Assembly (NCBI GenBank): GCA_023251875.1
Contig: JAHEXY010000005.1
Location: 273,637-337,636 of the forward strand
Length of the DNA stretch: 64,000 nucleotides
Direction: 5' to 3'
Source: Bacteroidota bacterium
GTDB taxonomy: Bacteria > Bacteroidota > Bacteroidia > JAHEXY01
Below the pieces are notes generated by a model. It was not told where the DNA came from. It ran no database searches and saw nothing but the letters and a program-made list of their open reading frames with translations. Made by a program: the position numbers and the translations under genes. Below, piece after piece: positions 37,501 through 45,381 of this stretch (position 1 is its first letter; each line of letters begins with the position of its first letter).

Positions 37501-38498
37501 GGCAAAGAGGCAGAAGGCAGGGATGAATTATCATCAGGCAAAGCAGTAGCTGTAGTAGTAAAAGTAAGAACACCATTTAAGGATACCATAAAGCTGCTTA
37601 CTTCTTCGTCAAAAAATTTAAAACTAAAAGGCAGGGCTGTGGCAGCAGACCATTTATTGGCAGAACTTGCACCAAGTAATGTTGTCCATCCTGTTTTATA
37701 ATCATCGGCAGTAGTATTTACTCCAAGCGGATTGCCTTTTTTGCGGTAATAGTTGGCGGTGTAATTATCGGTGGTAAGGGTATCGTAAGAAGGTGAAAAA
37801 GTATAAAAATAATTATTGGCATAAGCCGTTGAGGTAGATTGAAGTGTGGCTGAAGAAGAATACGTCATACCTTCTGCAGAATATTTTTGAATGCCAATGG
37901 TAGAAGAAAGTTTGCTTGAAACTCCGGCTGTGGTTATACCGTTATACAAATCAACCATATAAATATTACTTGTACCTTCCTCGAGTACGCAGGCAAAATA
38001 ATTATTGGCTTCGACACCCATTTTCATGGAATACCATTTGATCCAAAGCTGGCGGTGAGGTGAGCTTCCTATTGTGGTGTAATATACGAAATCATCTGCA
38101 TTGGTGCCCCCCAAGCTTGGGAATGCATCCCAAAAACAAGCAATGCTCATTTTAGGAAAATAAGCTGAGGGAAGTGAAGTGTTTTCACCGGGAATAACTA
38201 CGCCTGTATTGGTGGTATCGAAAGTAACAAGACCATTGCAGCTTACTTTAAAGTGTGTAACATTTTCGCCATAAAAGTGAAATTTAAAGCTCGATGGCAA
38301 GGCAATGGCTTTAGACCAATTGTTCACTTTTGCTGATGCACTTAAAGCAGTTGTCCACCCGGTAAAATAGGCATCGGCTGTGGTATTAAGCAGGTGTGGG
38401 TTACTTCCTGATGAAGCACTCATGGTATAAGTTACATCCTGTGCTTGTGATACACTAAGTAGTGTAAGGAAGCTTAAAAGTAGAAGAAGGTTTTTCAT
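28554..38498 (-). CDS. Giant RHS/YD-repeat protein with polymorphic C-terminal tip
   Basis: The 3314-aa exported protein has a signal peptide (MKNLLLLLSFLTLLSVSQAQ), three tandem beta-sandwich modules of about 200 aa (20-660), each with a LPFSFKFF..V..F.VS.NG pattern and QLWIKWYSM, and an Ig/FN3-like stretch. A DUF6443-like region follows (about 960-1100, ISYGTGLGQLVQTQRKLQEI and VYDYVGRPAIQSMV), then a long middle, YD repeats from about 2290, and the RHS core ending near 3090 (LGNMRAV, YYPFGMEMPG, DPLAEKFAGESPYSAMANDP). The final 220 residues are a Gly-rich tip (GGSAGLEAGGTLTASTG) that I cannot assign. I chose the ATG at 38498; the frame extends to 38546 only through a palindromic repeat. 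It probably forms an RHS cocoon around the tip. Confidence 0.88.
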   Translation of the reverse strand: MKNLLLLLSFLTLLSVSQAQDVTYTMSASSGSNPHLLNTTADAYFTGWTTALSASAKVNNWSKAIALPSSFKFHFYGENVTHFKVSCNGLVTFDTTNTGVVIPGENTSLPSAYFPKMSIACFWDAFPSLGGTNADDFVYYTTIGSSPHRQLWIKWYSMKMGVEANNYFACVLEEGTSNIYMVDLYNGITTAGVSSKLSSTIGIQKYSAEGMTYSSSATLQSTSTAYANNYFYTFSPSYDTLTTDNYTANYYRKKGNPLGVNTTADDYKTGWTTLLGASSANKWSAATALPFSFKFFDEEVSSFMVSLNGVLTFTTTATALPDDNSSLPSASLPDKSIACFWDKAATKTSSNDMVYYYVSGKAPNRQLWIKWYSMKYGSTATENNFFACVLEETSNRIYMVDLYNGSGAITNTSSVGLQYNSSVAIDYGSSLYLKSESTGLWNNNYFMFSPVYESPLLSYTQPNKAYQLSSWLPYNTASTIYDSSVPTSDGWTAISGYSTLASITSWSSAITMPFNFLFFGEAVSSFKVTPNGLLTFSSSTNLLPSVNENLPSSSLPDKTIACYWDDYPTTNLGSNDVVYYKVTGSEPNRLLWVRWYSMCTGNPYVSDNFYGCMLQESNNYIYIIDMYYNKTKYTNNSMTMGVQYNGSYAIQYGDDYTRLQSPSVQLSDNYFYMFVPEKGDTQVVYTQAELEAGETKPLCSPYDDDCTDKTVNSAYLNLELSTGEGYQFGSKNEFKEEVTFTLTPYTLTSTGSESSNITLSINQNQPKQLYREEITSSYEDLIGYKIKITSYDSLNNLVHDSLQLKAYYTSDLGVDVTDVSLSTQAITSPCSSNPVTLSWQAKNCGDDVPGYEVQIMRLYNTSSTYEDIEEAVSTTINWDHALSILTESSNTSLSLTLTEGTGYYIWRVRPIGTYYENGYGNSQNWGNWSDAYDESDGTKTYSKTTDLSSTEKKFMFYYQQFDTDKNWIYNRTFTEQNKIAEGISYGTGLGQLVQTQRKLQEIDSVLMSQTVYDYVGRPAIQSMVAPVNQDSLGYHKMLIQDTSGNAYNVQDFDVNSRTKFADDLDSVPIWENPLPMVGPINNYFSDLNSDINIPAADSFAFSRTLYHQDGRVKKQSLFGAEHRMGLYDQTYIDGGMQRTVRTYYSAVSDTALLKVFGNQAPADSSVYKIVRVDPNEMPTVEYKTLDGKTIATCLISTGDHPLLDDISTNTIYETKQIKSTVQLNDYTLLKEASIYFADPTVTPTYAYYFNVKDFKANCVDYCSTCDYTLNIYGIREETNELKFDTTIIIGPSSCDEDYTDTIVVTDDISCSDPGNYRFGCRISVNTYNSDSMRYADYHGMQIDSLMDIQNSKFDTLFTYLEEEDLVLDELYTFIDDLPTEQYTTTMVVGSDVSVGSSSSTNILNPLGTSGGGNGVINNIGGGNIGGGPSYTSVQYVETENDLWVSSTDTIDDIPYYNIASSCCTVAVPKIDCGFDLCSEWWIDYDLSDGTSIDEINSGASKEYSNGSETYKDIIEANKGYYDFESVLTDKAIDEGWTDSYDIALEDKLYRYFKDKYGDYTYPSGDYHTEAKIYIDAGQYDFDDHPNYLGSTLTMSITQNGTEVVSYVNTLEDEADTTSSETERDIAQDYLIYDPDYNFNGDEHPYNNDEDKNTATTEGDFLHRSCAYSSGSSDCDKYFTGYELAKSMWAYLNQTYPNYEFSVSSLENDKYTITIKMNFVDHPELEATTFGLNFTSTNTNIADHISFDDFELHNPSTTFQYGNGAFNAMANHMIQEDGYDCYTIMTIWEGLANNYNDMKDTYGYDLLDEFLKAAGKMYTGYAYEPYDTSFTDADAYSGFPGSDGQNDPSHETRTHYGYLEYAYKSFYEPDFIKMDEYPNESYTDQELVLNNQQENCLSMMGISNFKDAMSKWTNPTETDENGNPEWDTESCGTYAWWDPSTGKVIGDEKDEDGACKVWEQLYTCLNSDLENIVEEEDEAGTFSSCSNTPSLTCTQEITGAMVDSAQKICEYRGPTISTRLQKLDATIYPNSVLSDYVADEIVSKLKNQISITIQDDDANNIPESIATDNEMASIYKIMMMPLEVSTEEPANFTGKVNVEKLFAKTTVSYADMQAYVVNKMIQKAGNAPVKASEMLSELEETDAKFKLGSFVKSGLGSYFKPDSLIKKAGSNGSVKVTVKDGKLILATTSGIGASATTTYRELYKSPINPSYSLGPVTGEWKSTFSWLNLNTSHILSPATECDPRLVEYVRNAISEQLLDCKNYERDTTVAIYKAACTLPTNITDSFTIKYSVDYHQYTLFFYDVAGNLVQTVPPKGADVMDMDTNDDGIIDQRPTLQDEKNHTLTTDYSYNSLGQRIYEKTPDGGVKQFWYNSIGQLRFSQNEVQKADNDYAYIKYDDLGRIIEAGRCANADADFEDNVDDQDYPSSSCKEQIYTVFTEAYSETTLSDEQRYIQNRVSYAYTGDEIYTIYSYDPHGNVEWLIQRIPGMDDKKIAYEYDLITSKVKKVKYNEGYEDQFFHRYSYDSDNRIKTVETSRDGVIWDKDATYEYYAYGPLKRVSIGEDNIQGLDHVYTLNGWLKAINHQSLSSTYDPGKDGNTAYGNFPTDAFGMTLGYFNGDFKRGIDNNKDGTLDQFSVFNSEFYDNASPYYNTGIQQMSWDMPDATGSTTGASYTQLFNGTITNMAYNTASTTSSTSNSYDGKVKGFMYKYDELYRLVQSNFDYYNGSSWVNGNDADGKGDYFSSYEYDKNGNITSLNRNGYYTSSNKLGMDALSYVYNNETNQLNSVNDLISSGNYGTDLDDQKTDNYTYNANGQLTADVASGVSKIEWGLNGKVSKVTKSDGTTLNYTYDALGNKISKTETGKLGVSSTTSYYVRDANGSEMAIYKGEYTTSGTGILSGSSSGTGLGSGTAPSLGSGSTTTTTSLTLKELPIYAAGGRLGTVKDEVNVTSISKTSETGTFTRSTGFKFYELKDHLGNMRAVVSDEKNAAINATTGAPENFTADVVSLADYYPFGMEMPGQTVSSSDYRYGYQGKEKETELMGNAVAYDFGARILDARVGRWLSLDPLAEKFAGESPYSAMANDPINMVDPDGMAPEPARIISAEQRVLGVSGGILGRGEFGFGHASYLARVPNANGNGYRYYLIATVYVGGSAGLEAGGTLTASTGVAICYSQVESKDNSPVTIDEVVDAIGGWDKEVEIGGEGSAEIGGKVSVEGSSPLFENTETKSDGMCVAGEVEAGVSGGVYVSAGVEFEHVLGYKEVTPTEVELKELEKIDNQQSGPQMSDEERLHIEKRDRLQPVDKSLPKQAPTRLAR

Positions 38499-38535
38499 GG
38501 TACAAATATTAGTTGTTCGTTGACCTCGCCCCCGA

Positions 38536-38556
38536 CCCCTCTCCAAAGGAGAGGGG
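38536..38556. repeat. CCCCTCTCC/GGAGAGGGG palindrome in the leader of the RHS giant
   Basis: The arms CCCCTCTCC and GGAGAGGGG enclose a three-base loop, 38 bases upstream of the chosen start. It has the same arms as the copies inside scaffold genes 1 and 2. Confidence 0.9.
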
Positions 38557-38751
38557 AGGAAAAAAGGATTTTGATTGTATGTTGTGTTTAATGTATTAAT
38601 AGATTGTTTTTATTTCAATTTCAATTTGTTTGGTTTTCGGTTTTGATCTCGTTTGTTTTTAGTTGCGATTGTATTTTAACTATTAGATTATCAATATTTT
38701 AATAAGTTAATTGTGTTTTATGTATGGGTTTTATCTCTTGTTTTTAGTTGT

Positions 38752-38861
38752 GTGGCTTCGACAAGCTCAGCCACCATTCGACAAGTTCAGCCACCAATTA
38801 TTAACTACATCTATAACTTCAGTTATTTCAGAGATTCGGTGGCTGAGCTTGTCGAAGCCAC
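38752..38861. repeat. Inverted pair of the GGCTTCGACAAGCTCAGCC repeat
   Basis: One copy reads GTGGCTTCGACAAGCTCAGC plus CACC (38752-38775), is followed by a partial second copy (38776-38795), and faces an inverted full copy at 38838-38861. The 24-base arms can form a long stem between the two RHS genes. The rest of the 374-bp gap (38499-38872) shows only AT-rich sequence. Confidence 0.88.
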
Positions 38862-38872
38862 AGAATCTCATT

Positions 38873-41800
38873 TTATTCTCTTCTTTCAGCCGGTATATTG
38901 TATTGTGTTTCTGCCACGGTTCTTATGCCTCTTTCGGTTTCTCTAAGCTTTCGAATCAGTTTACCTTCCTGGTTATACTGGTAATTGATGGCAAAGTGCT
39001 GATCATCAAATTGGGTTAGTAATTTATAAGTTGCCGGATCGTACACATAACAGTTAACTTTTGCATTGAGAGGTTGTATGCGCACATCATCAATATACAC
39101 TCCCATAACTGCGGTTGCATCATCATTAAAATCAATTAATAAGTCAATAAATAATGATAAGTCAGTAAGCTTGCTTTCATCTTTTTCCACCCAATCTTCT
39201 ATTTTTGCTTCATATAAAGCCCATTCACCGGTTTGGGCTACTTTTTCAAATAAAACATCATTAAAAGCATTTGAAACAGAACGAAATTGAAAAGTTGTAG
39301 AATTATTTGGGGGAATTTTAGCCCAAAATTTTATGGACATACCATCTTCTATTAGTTGAGAACTTATGTTAATATTGGATAAAAAGGCATAGCCTCTATA
39401 AATGTCAGTACTTCCGCTTCCTTGCTCAGTCATTTTAGTTTCCAATGAATTTGTTCCGGAATGTGCTGTTTCGTCTGAAAGAGAGGTGTAAAGATTTGCG
39501 GTTGTTATTTCCTCGAAACAAGTATAGCTAGTTTCATCACATTCTTTTTTATTTTCAAAACTTTCAAATATTACATCATCATATTGGGCATTTGCAGCAG
39601 TTAAGTAAACCAAGTTATTGTTGTAACCAAATTTATTTACGCTGTATATATCGAGAATATTTTTTTCTTCCAGCATATTGCCATGAGGAGAATAAGAAGT
39701 AATTGTGTTGGTGTTTAGCCAATTGTTGTCGAGGCTGTTTTCTACATCTTCATAATCAAACAGTTTGACATCATTCATGATGCCCGATTCATAAATTTTT
39801 AGATTTGAAGCATGCATATCTGTAATGTCGTCTTTGTAAACATAGCTCGATTGCATTCTCCATTTTCCTTTTTCTCCTTTTTCATAAGGATTAGAGATGC
39901 TGCCTATATCGTAAATATTTTCAAGATTATCATCCATTGCCCAGTCTTGAGAATAATAAGCGGCATTGGTTGAAATAACATTGTTGAGCAAATAAGTAGA
40001 ATAGGTAGTGCTATAGGTTGGTTTTTCAAAACTACCGTAAGAAACTATATTTCCGCAAGAAGCAGAAAGTTGGTTGGTACGAGCACTTTTTAGAATTTCA
40101 ATACTACTAATTTTATCTCCTGTTTTTCCATAGCTAAAATTAGAGGTAGCGTATAAAGAAATCGCAGTAGTACTTGAAACTGTATTAACGTTATATATAC
40201 CTATTAGGGAATTGCCATTATAGGCAGCAATTAGATCTCCGGAAAACAATAAATCTGTTAAGGTGCTATAGCTAGTGCCACTTATTGATGCAACTTGTGG
40301 AGCAATAGTAGATAACTTCCAATCTCCTAATTCAATTGTTCGGCCTTCATAATTTGCTTTTTGTCCCATTTTCTCAAAATTTTGATAAGCAGGAAAATTC
40401 CAGTTGATGTATTTTCCCTGGTGTTTTGAGCCTAATGTAAACTCTCTTTGATCGTATTGGCCGGATTGTTCTTGCACAACAGCATCGCCACTATTGGGGT
40501 CGAAATATTTATTGTGAACAGTAGTGCGTACTCCATCCTGGTAGGATGTTATGCTTTTTACAAAACAAGGCGAATAAATTACTTTGTTGGTAACATGTGT
40601 ATATAAATGTGTTTTATCGTTGGTTTCAGATGGTAAAGGAATGGCAAAAGCTATAGCGGCCACCACACAGTTGGCTACACCAATTTCCCAGTTTAGGGTT
40701 GTGCTGTGTTTTTCTTCCGATACTTTGCGTGACTCGGTAATTACTTCGGTTTCTTTGCCCAGAGGTTCTTCTCCATAACTAGTAAGGCTATTCATTACAG
40801 GCAATTCTTCAAGAGGATTAAAATAATTATAGGTGGTGCTGCTTACTTCTGTAAGCTCATCTACATTATCTATGTTTTCATAATCGCCTGAATACTGGGT
40901 TGTTTTTTTGGTTTGCCCATGCATGTTGTTAATTACAAATCGAAAGCCTTGTGTAGCCCAACAATCGAAAGTAACTTTGTTACTGAAAAAACCATACTCA
41001 GGGCTTGGATCTTCTTTTATCTTGGTAATTTTACTTGCTTCAGCACCTTCAACACTTACGGTATTGCCATCACTATCGGTATACGTATAGGTTGCATCAA
41101 AAGGATAATCTTTGGCTGTATAGTACTCGTAGCAACTTATACCATCGTTGGTATTTATTTCGTGTATGTTTTTTACCAGTACTCTTGAATAACCCACCGA
41201 AGCCGAAGGCAGTACGTTTTCTCCCATTGGGCCTTCGAACCAGGATTTGTCTTCACCCACAGCCATTACCTGATCGTTGGTTGATTCAGAGCGTTTTTTC
41301 AAATATCCGATAAGGGCATTTTCTTCGCGGCCTTCAGAAGGTTCATTGCTGGCTACTCCACTACAAGTACCATCGGTAGTTTGATAAATATACTCGTGGC
41401 CGTATACCATATCCGTTCCATCGTCCAAACCTTTATTATAGGTTAAAAGGCGTTTTACACGTACACCTCCGCCTTTTTTAGCATCAGGCAATGGGATGCG
41501 GAAGTACGAATAGCTTCCATCAAGATAATTGCAAGCATTGGAATTTTCGCTGTAGCTAAAATCTAAAAGCTCGTAAATAATTTCTTCTGTTGCATTTTCT
41601 TCATCTCCTGCAATGCTGCCTTCCATTACATTACAATTTTGATCATAAAATACCCCGCGATTGGTTCGGTAAAACTGAACACAGGCCTCTTTGGGAGAGG
41701 TAACCACATCGTCATTTTCAGAAGATCCACTACCAATTTTAATATACAAGCCCTCTTCATCAATACCGGTTGAAAGTACATTTACATAGCCATCAATGTA

Positions 41801-44800
41801 TTCATCTCCGCACTGCCTGTTTTCGAAACTTGTTGTAACCCCATTTAAATTGTAGTAAAATTTAAAATATATTTTTTCAGGATCGTGAGCGGCAGTACCA
41901 TTGATAAATACCTGCTCAATGTATTTTTTTACTGTGCTTATATTTTCTGAAGAAGTAATGCCTAAGGCTTTTAAATCGAGATAATATTTGTTATCGTCTT
42001 CACCTTTTATATCAGCATCGCTTATGGTAACCATTGCCATGGCTTTTCTATCTTGTACCCAGGCATATTCATCTTGTTCATACTGCACATGAATTTCGCC
42101 TCCGGATGGTAATTTAATTTGTTTTAGATGCCAGGCGGCAGGGTCGAAGTCGGTAGAGTCGACCTGGCTTACCCATGCTTGCATGTTTTGCGAACGAGCA
42201 GCTCCATCATTTCTGTAACATCCCCAGCGGTCGGCATTTACTGCAGCATAAGAAGGATTTTCATCTAAGGCTACTTCTTTTCCATTTTCATCTAATCGGG
42301 TTCCATAGTTTTCAATAGAGCTGTATAAGTCTTGTTTGCTTTCTAAATCATATGTTACTCCATTAGATACATAGGTGCATTTATAATTTGAAGGGTAATC
42401 AGTACTTGGATATTGGTAAACAAATTCATAAGGTGAAATTAATTTTTTTACATTTCCATATTCAACCCAAACTTTTTTTAAGGTAAGTTTTCCACTGGCG
42501 TTTTTTAATTGCTCGGTAGTTGCGGTTTCAGGATCATCAACTGTAGAGCCCCCTGAATTTGGCTGGCCTTGCATTAAAGAATAATCATAATCGAAATAAA
42601 CACGTTTTACAATTTCGTTATCGCTTAAATCAGTATTGTCATCATCTTTTACATACAAAGTAATTTGTTCTAGTTTTTTTAATTTGCTGCTCCCTTGTGC
42701 TCCTTCGCTGTTTGCATCGTTATCTGATGCAGAATAACTATCTAATCTCTCACCTAGTTTAAATATGGCTATATGGGTTGCGGTTTCAATGGTATCTAAA
42801 TAATATACCTCTTTGTCTCCGCTGCTAAAGCTGCCCATATTATCTTTATTATCAGAAAGCTTGCCTCTGTTGTATAAAAGCCCATTGTATGGAACACGCC
42901 AATGGTACCAATTATCGCCATCGGTATTGTATCCATATAATTTTTTGTATTTGAATTTTGTCCAGCCTCCAAAGTCATCATCACTGGCGCCATTCATGGT
43001 TCTATCAATATAATCGGCATCGGTAATTTGAGTAAGGAGAAAAGATGTTGCATAAGTATCCTCAATTTTCTGGCCTAATTTTCTTTCGGCATTACCAGTA
43101 TCACAGTTATACACTAAATAGTTGTTGGCATCTACATCAGCCTTTGTGTCATCTTGATCAATACTATAACTAATTGCCTCTTCATTTCTTGAATATACCG
43201 GCAAGGCATATACATATTGGCTTCCATTTTTATTAGTAATACTATATTCGCCAATTTGATCGGTTATATCTTTATTGGCACGATCGACATAGTTGCTATT
43301 TATTCCCGATGAGCCTGAAAAGCTTTTGTAGTAATTGTCATTATCCGTTTTTAGCATATCGGCATTGTAATGATAGGCTATGTAAGATGAACGGCCTACT
43401 GTTTCGCCTCCATTTACTTCTTCATCTAAATCAGCAGTGCTTATGGATGGTTTGTAACCTCCTCCACTTGTTTTAAGGTTTGCGCTTACTACTTCGTTTC
43501 CACCAAAATCAGAATAACCTCCATTATCACCCATGAAACGAAAATAATAAGGCTCGTGCCCATCGTTGGTGAATTGGTATGCATCTCCACCATTATCCCA
43601 TCCACCCACACTTTGTTCAAAAGTATTGCCTGCTGAAATCCCCAAGCCGGATAATCCATTATACATTCCCACCGAAAATTGCAAACTCAGCGCAATGTTA
43701 TCAGCAGGGGGATCATTTAAAACATAATTGGGCCTGAAATAATTTACACTTTTATTGTAGGCTTTAAATGTACCACCCACTCCTTCGCCCACTACAGTAA
43801 ATTGATCGGCTCCGCTATAGGGAATGGATAAGTACCGATCGCGCATGTTAAATGCTTCTTGTTTTTCAAGGTTATAATCCATAATTGCCTCTTCATTGCT
43901 ATAGGCATTGTGTGAGTATAAATAGCCGTAGTAATCAAAGGTGTCTTCATTTTCGTTTTGCTGAAAGCTATAAGAATACATTAGGCTAAAGCCTAGTGAA
44001 ATGGGAATAGGTAAAGCAGTAACCCCAAGCCCTACATCAATTGAATAAGCGCCAAAATGGCTTAATTTTGCAGGTGTGGTGGGAATAGAACTATTATTCA
44101 ACGTGTAAGCCCCGTACCTACTTGAGGAAACTGAGCTTGCCGGATTGCTTTGAAGATGAAAAAGGTTTTTGCTTACTCCGTATGTTTTGGAGCAGTAGGT
44201 ATTGGCCTTATCTACCAAACCTTTGGCCACTATATTGTACATAAAGGCATAAGGATTAGCTTTTGAGTAGCTTACACGAGTTTGCCCATCCTGATCGCGG
44301 GTATATTGCGTTGAGCTTGTACCTACGTCTTGAGAAAGATATGCCAGTTTGTTTACATAAGCTCCTTTATAGCTATTGTATTCATAGGCCAGGTTACCAC
44401 CTGCAGACCAGTTTACACTCCCCAATGTACGCATTGGCATACCCATTCCTTCGAGCCCATCAAGTTGTCCATTGGTAAGGGCATTGAGTATATCTTCCAA
44501 ACTAATACTGGCACTAACATTTGCTCCCAGTGTATGAGTATAGTTAGCAGGCATTTTGCTGTAATATTTTACTTGTCCTTTATTTACATCATCGGCAAAG
44601 CCTTGTTTATTGCGAATAATGGCACCGGGGTTTAAAGTCCAGCCGTAGCCCACCCATGAAGCTTCTTCTTCGGGATTAAGACCGCTATGGTATGAAAGTG
44701 ATAAAGCATAGCCTCCGCCATTAGGGCCGGGTATATCGAGTACAGGCAGGTTGTACGTAAAATCTCCTGTAAAAGGATTTACCATATCAGTAGTACCCAC

Positions 44801-45004
44801 CGATTCGAAATTTGAAAACTCGGGAGATTGAGGGCCACCGGTTAAGGCATAGCTTGCTGTTGGAGCTATACTTTGCAGCAATATGCTAAATGCAGTAACA
44901 ATGGCAATGGCTTTTTGAGTTGTGGAGCTTGTACTGATTTTTTTTGTGAATTGTGGCTTCGACAAGCTCAGCCACCAATTGTTAGTTGTAAGGTATGGTT
45001 TCAT
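38873..45004 (-). CDS. Giant partner protein of the RHS locus (SpvB/TcB-like in build)
   Basis: The 2043-aa exported protein has a signal peptide core at about 31-53 (AIAIVTAFSILLQSIAPTAS). It then has the N-terminal block typical of Bacteroidota RHS giants, GTDMVNPFTGDFTYNLPVLD, SLSYHSGLNPEEEASWVGYG and WTLNPGAIIRNKQGFADD (about 70-140). The middle of about 1500 residues resembles the SpvB/TcB shell region in style, with a carbohydrate-binding-like beta sandwich near 1870-1985 and the ending VNCYVYDPATYKLLTQFDD then YQYNQEGKLIRKLRETERG. It has no RHS core and no toxin tip of its own. It precedes the RHS giant in the same direction by 374 bp, so the two probably work together. Residues 10-18 (WWLSLSKPQ) are encoded by a genomic repeat. 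Confidence 0.82.
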   Translation of the reverse strand: MKPYLTTNNWWLSLSKPQFTKKISTSSTTQKAIAIVTAFSILLQSIAPTASYALTGGPQSPEFSNFESVGTTDMVNPFTGDFTYNLPVLDIPGPNGGGYALSLSYHSGLNPEEEASWVGYGWTLNPGAIIRNKQGFADDVNKGQVKYYSKMPANYTHTLGANVSASISLEDILNALTNGQLDGLEGMGMPMRTLGSVNWSAGGNLAYEYNSYKGAYVNKLAYLSQDVGTSSTQYTRDQDGQTRVSYSKANPYAFMYNIVAKGLVDKANTYCSKTYGVSKNLFHLQSNPASSVSSSRYGAYTLNNSSIPTTPAKLSHFGAYSIDVGLGVTALPIPISLGFSLMYSYSFQQNENEDTFDYYGYLYSHNAYSNEEAIMDYNLEKQEAFNMRDRYLSIPYSGADQFTVVGEGVGGTFKAYNKSVNYFRPNYVLNDPPADNIALSLQFSVGMYNGLSGLGISAGNTFEQSVGGWDNGGDAYQFTNDGHEPYYFRFMGDNGGYSDFGGNEVVSANLKTSGGGYKPSISTADLDEEVNGGETVGRSSYIAYHYNADMLKTDNDNYYKSFSGSSGINSNYVDRANKDITDQIGEYSITNKNGSQYVYALPVYSRNEEAISYSIDQDDTKADVDANNYLVYNCDTGNAERKLGQKIEDTYATSFLLTQITDADYIDRTMNGASDDDFGGWTKFKYKKLYGYNTDGDNWYHWRVPYNGLLYNRGKLSDNKDNMGSFSSGDKEVYYLDTIETATHIAIFKLGERLDSYSASDNDANSEGAQGSSKLKKLEQITLYVKDDDNTDLSDNEIVKRVYFDYDYSLMQGQPNSGGSTVDDPETATTEQLKNASGKLTLKKVWVEYGNVKKLISPYEFVYQYPSTDYPSNYKCTYVSNGVTYDLESKQDLYSSIENYGTRLDENGKEVALDENPSYAAVNADRWGCYRNDGAARSQNMQAWVSQVDSTDFDPAAWHLKQIKLPSGGEIHVQYEQDEYAWVQDRKAMAMVTISDADIKGEDDNKYYLDLKALGITSSENISTVKKYIEQVFINGTAAHDPEKIYFKFYYNLNGVTTSFENRQCGDEYIDGYVNVLSTGIDEEGLYIKIGSGSSENDDVVTSPKEACVQFYRTNRGVFYDQNCNVMEGSIAGDEENATEEIIYELLDFSYSENSNACNYLDGSYSYFRIPLPDAKKGGGVRVKRLLTYNKGLDDGTDMVYGHEYIYQTTDGTCSGVASNEPSEGREENALIGYLKKRSESTNDQVMAVGEDKSWFEGPMGENVLPSASVGYSRVLVKNIHEINTNDGISCYEYYTAKDYPFDATYTYTDSDGNTVSVEGAEASKITKIKEDPSPEYGFFSNKVTFDCWATQGFRFVINNMHGQTKKTTQYSGDYENIDNVDELTEVSSTTYNYFNPLEELPVMNSLTSYGEEPLGKETEVITESRKVSEEKHSTTLNWEIGVANCVVAAIAFAIPLPSETNDKTHLYTHVTNKVIYSPCFVKSITSYQDGVRTTVHNKYFDPNSGDAVVQEQSGQYDQREFTLGSKHQGKYINWNFPAYQNFEKMGQKANYEGRTIELGDWKLSTIAPQVASISGTSYSTLTDLLFSGDLIAAYNGNSLIGIYNVNTVSSTTAISLYATSNFSYGKTGDKISSIEILKSARTNQLSASCGNIVSYGSFEKPTYSTTYSTYLLNNVISTNAAYYSQDWAMDDNLENIYDIGSISNPYEKGEKGKWRMQSSYVYKDDITDMHASNLKIYESGIMNDVKLFDYEDVENSLDNNWLNTNTITSYSPHGNMLEEKNILDIYSVNKFGYNNNLVYLTAANAQYDDVIFESFENKKECDETSYTCFEEITTANLYTSLSDETAHSGTNSLETKMTEQGSGSTDIYRGYAFLSNINISSQLIEDGMSIKFWAKIPPNNSTTFQFRSVSNAFNDVLFEKVAQTGEWALYEAKIEDWVEKDESKLTDLSLFIDLLIDFNDDATAVMGVYIDDVRIQPLNAKVNCYVYDPATYKLLTQFDDQHFAINYQYNQEGKLIRKLRETERGIRTVAETQYNIPAERRE
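44953..44976. repeat. GGCTTCGACAAGCTCAGCC repeat inside the signal-peptide region
   Basis: GTGGCTTCGACAAGCTCAGC plus CACC, identical to 38752-38775, is read on the minus strand as WWLSLSKP in the first 18 residues of the 2043-aa protein. Confidence 0.9.
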
Positions 45005-45381
45005 AGTTTATGGTTTTCTATTGGCAGTTTTATTTTTTCTAAAATTTACAAGCAATTGTAATCCTTTACAATTTCAATTTTGGGCTGTTTCGGGTATTAT
45101 CTATGAATAAATGGCAGAAATAATAGTTGTATAAACTATTGAATATGTGTATATTAATTGAAGTTTGGGATGTAAGCTCTAATGGGAATATCTATGTATT
45201 TTTAATATGAATTGGTTTGTTTAAAAAGTCAGATGCCTGAGATGGACGTCATTCGATATGTATGGCAGGCAGGCTAATCTCACTTTTGTGAAGTTCTTTT
45301 CCTTACTATCTTTTGATATTTCAGTATGTTCGATACTAGGTGATACAACAGGTACTCCGGGCATTTTCCTTTTCCGAGAAA
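45005..45381. other. Gap upstream of the 2043-aa gene
   Basis: These 377 bases hold no gene I can support. Upstream (minus strand) of the giant gene I see no clear promoter. A 47-codon minus-strand frame around 45240-45380 has no recognisable homology and starts inside the tail of the decayed scaffold copy. Confidence 0.6.

Noticed and set aside
38499..38546. Longer start of the RHS giant (MERGRGRGQ...)
   Set aside because: These codons come from the CCCCTCTCC palindrome and flank; the signal peptide starts at the ATG at 38498.
38752..38861. CRISPR-like spaced repeats
   Set aside because: There are only two full copies, inverted to each other, with no regular spacers and no cas genes.
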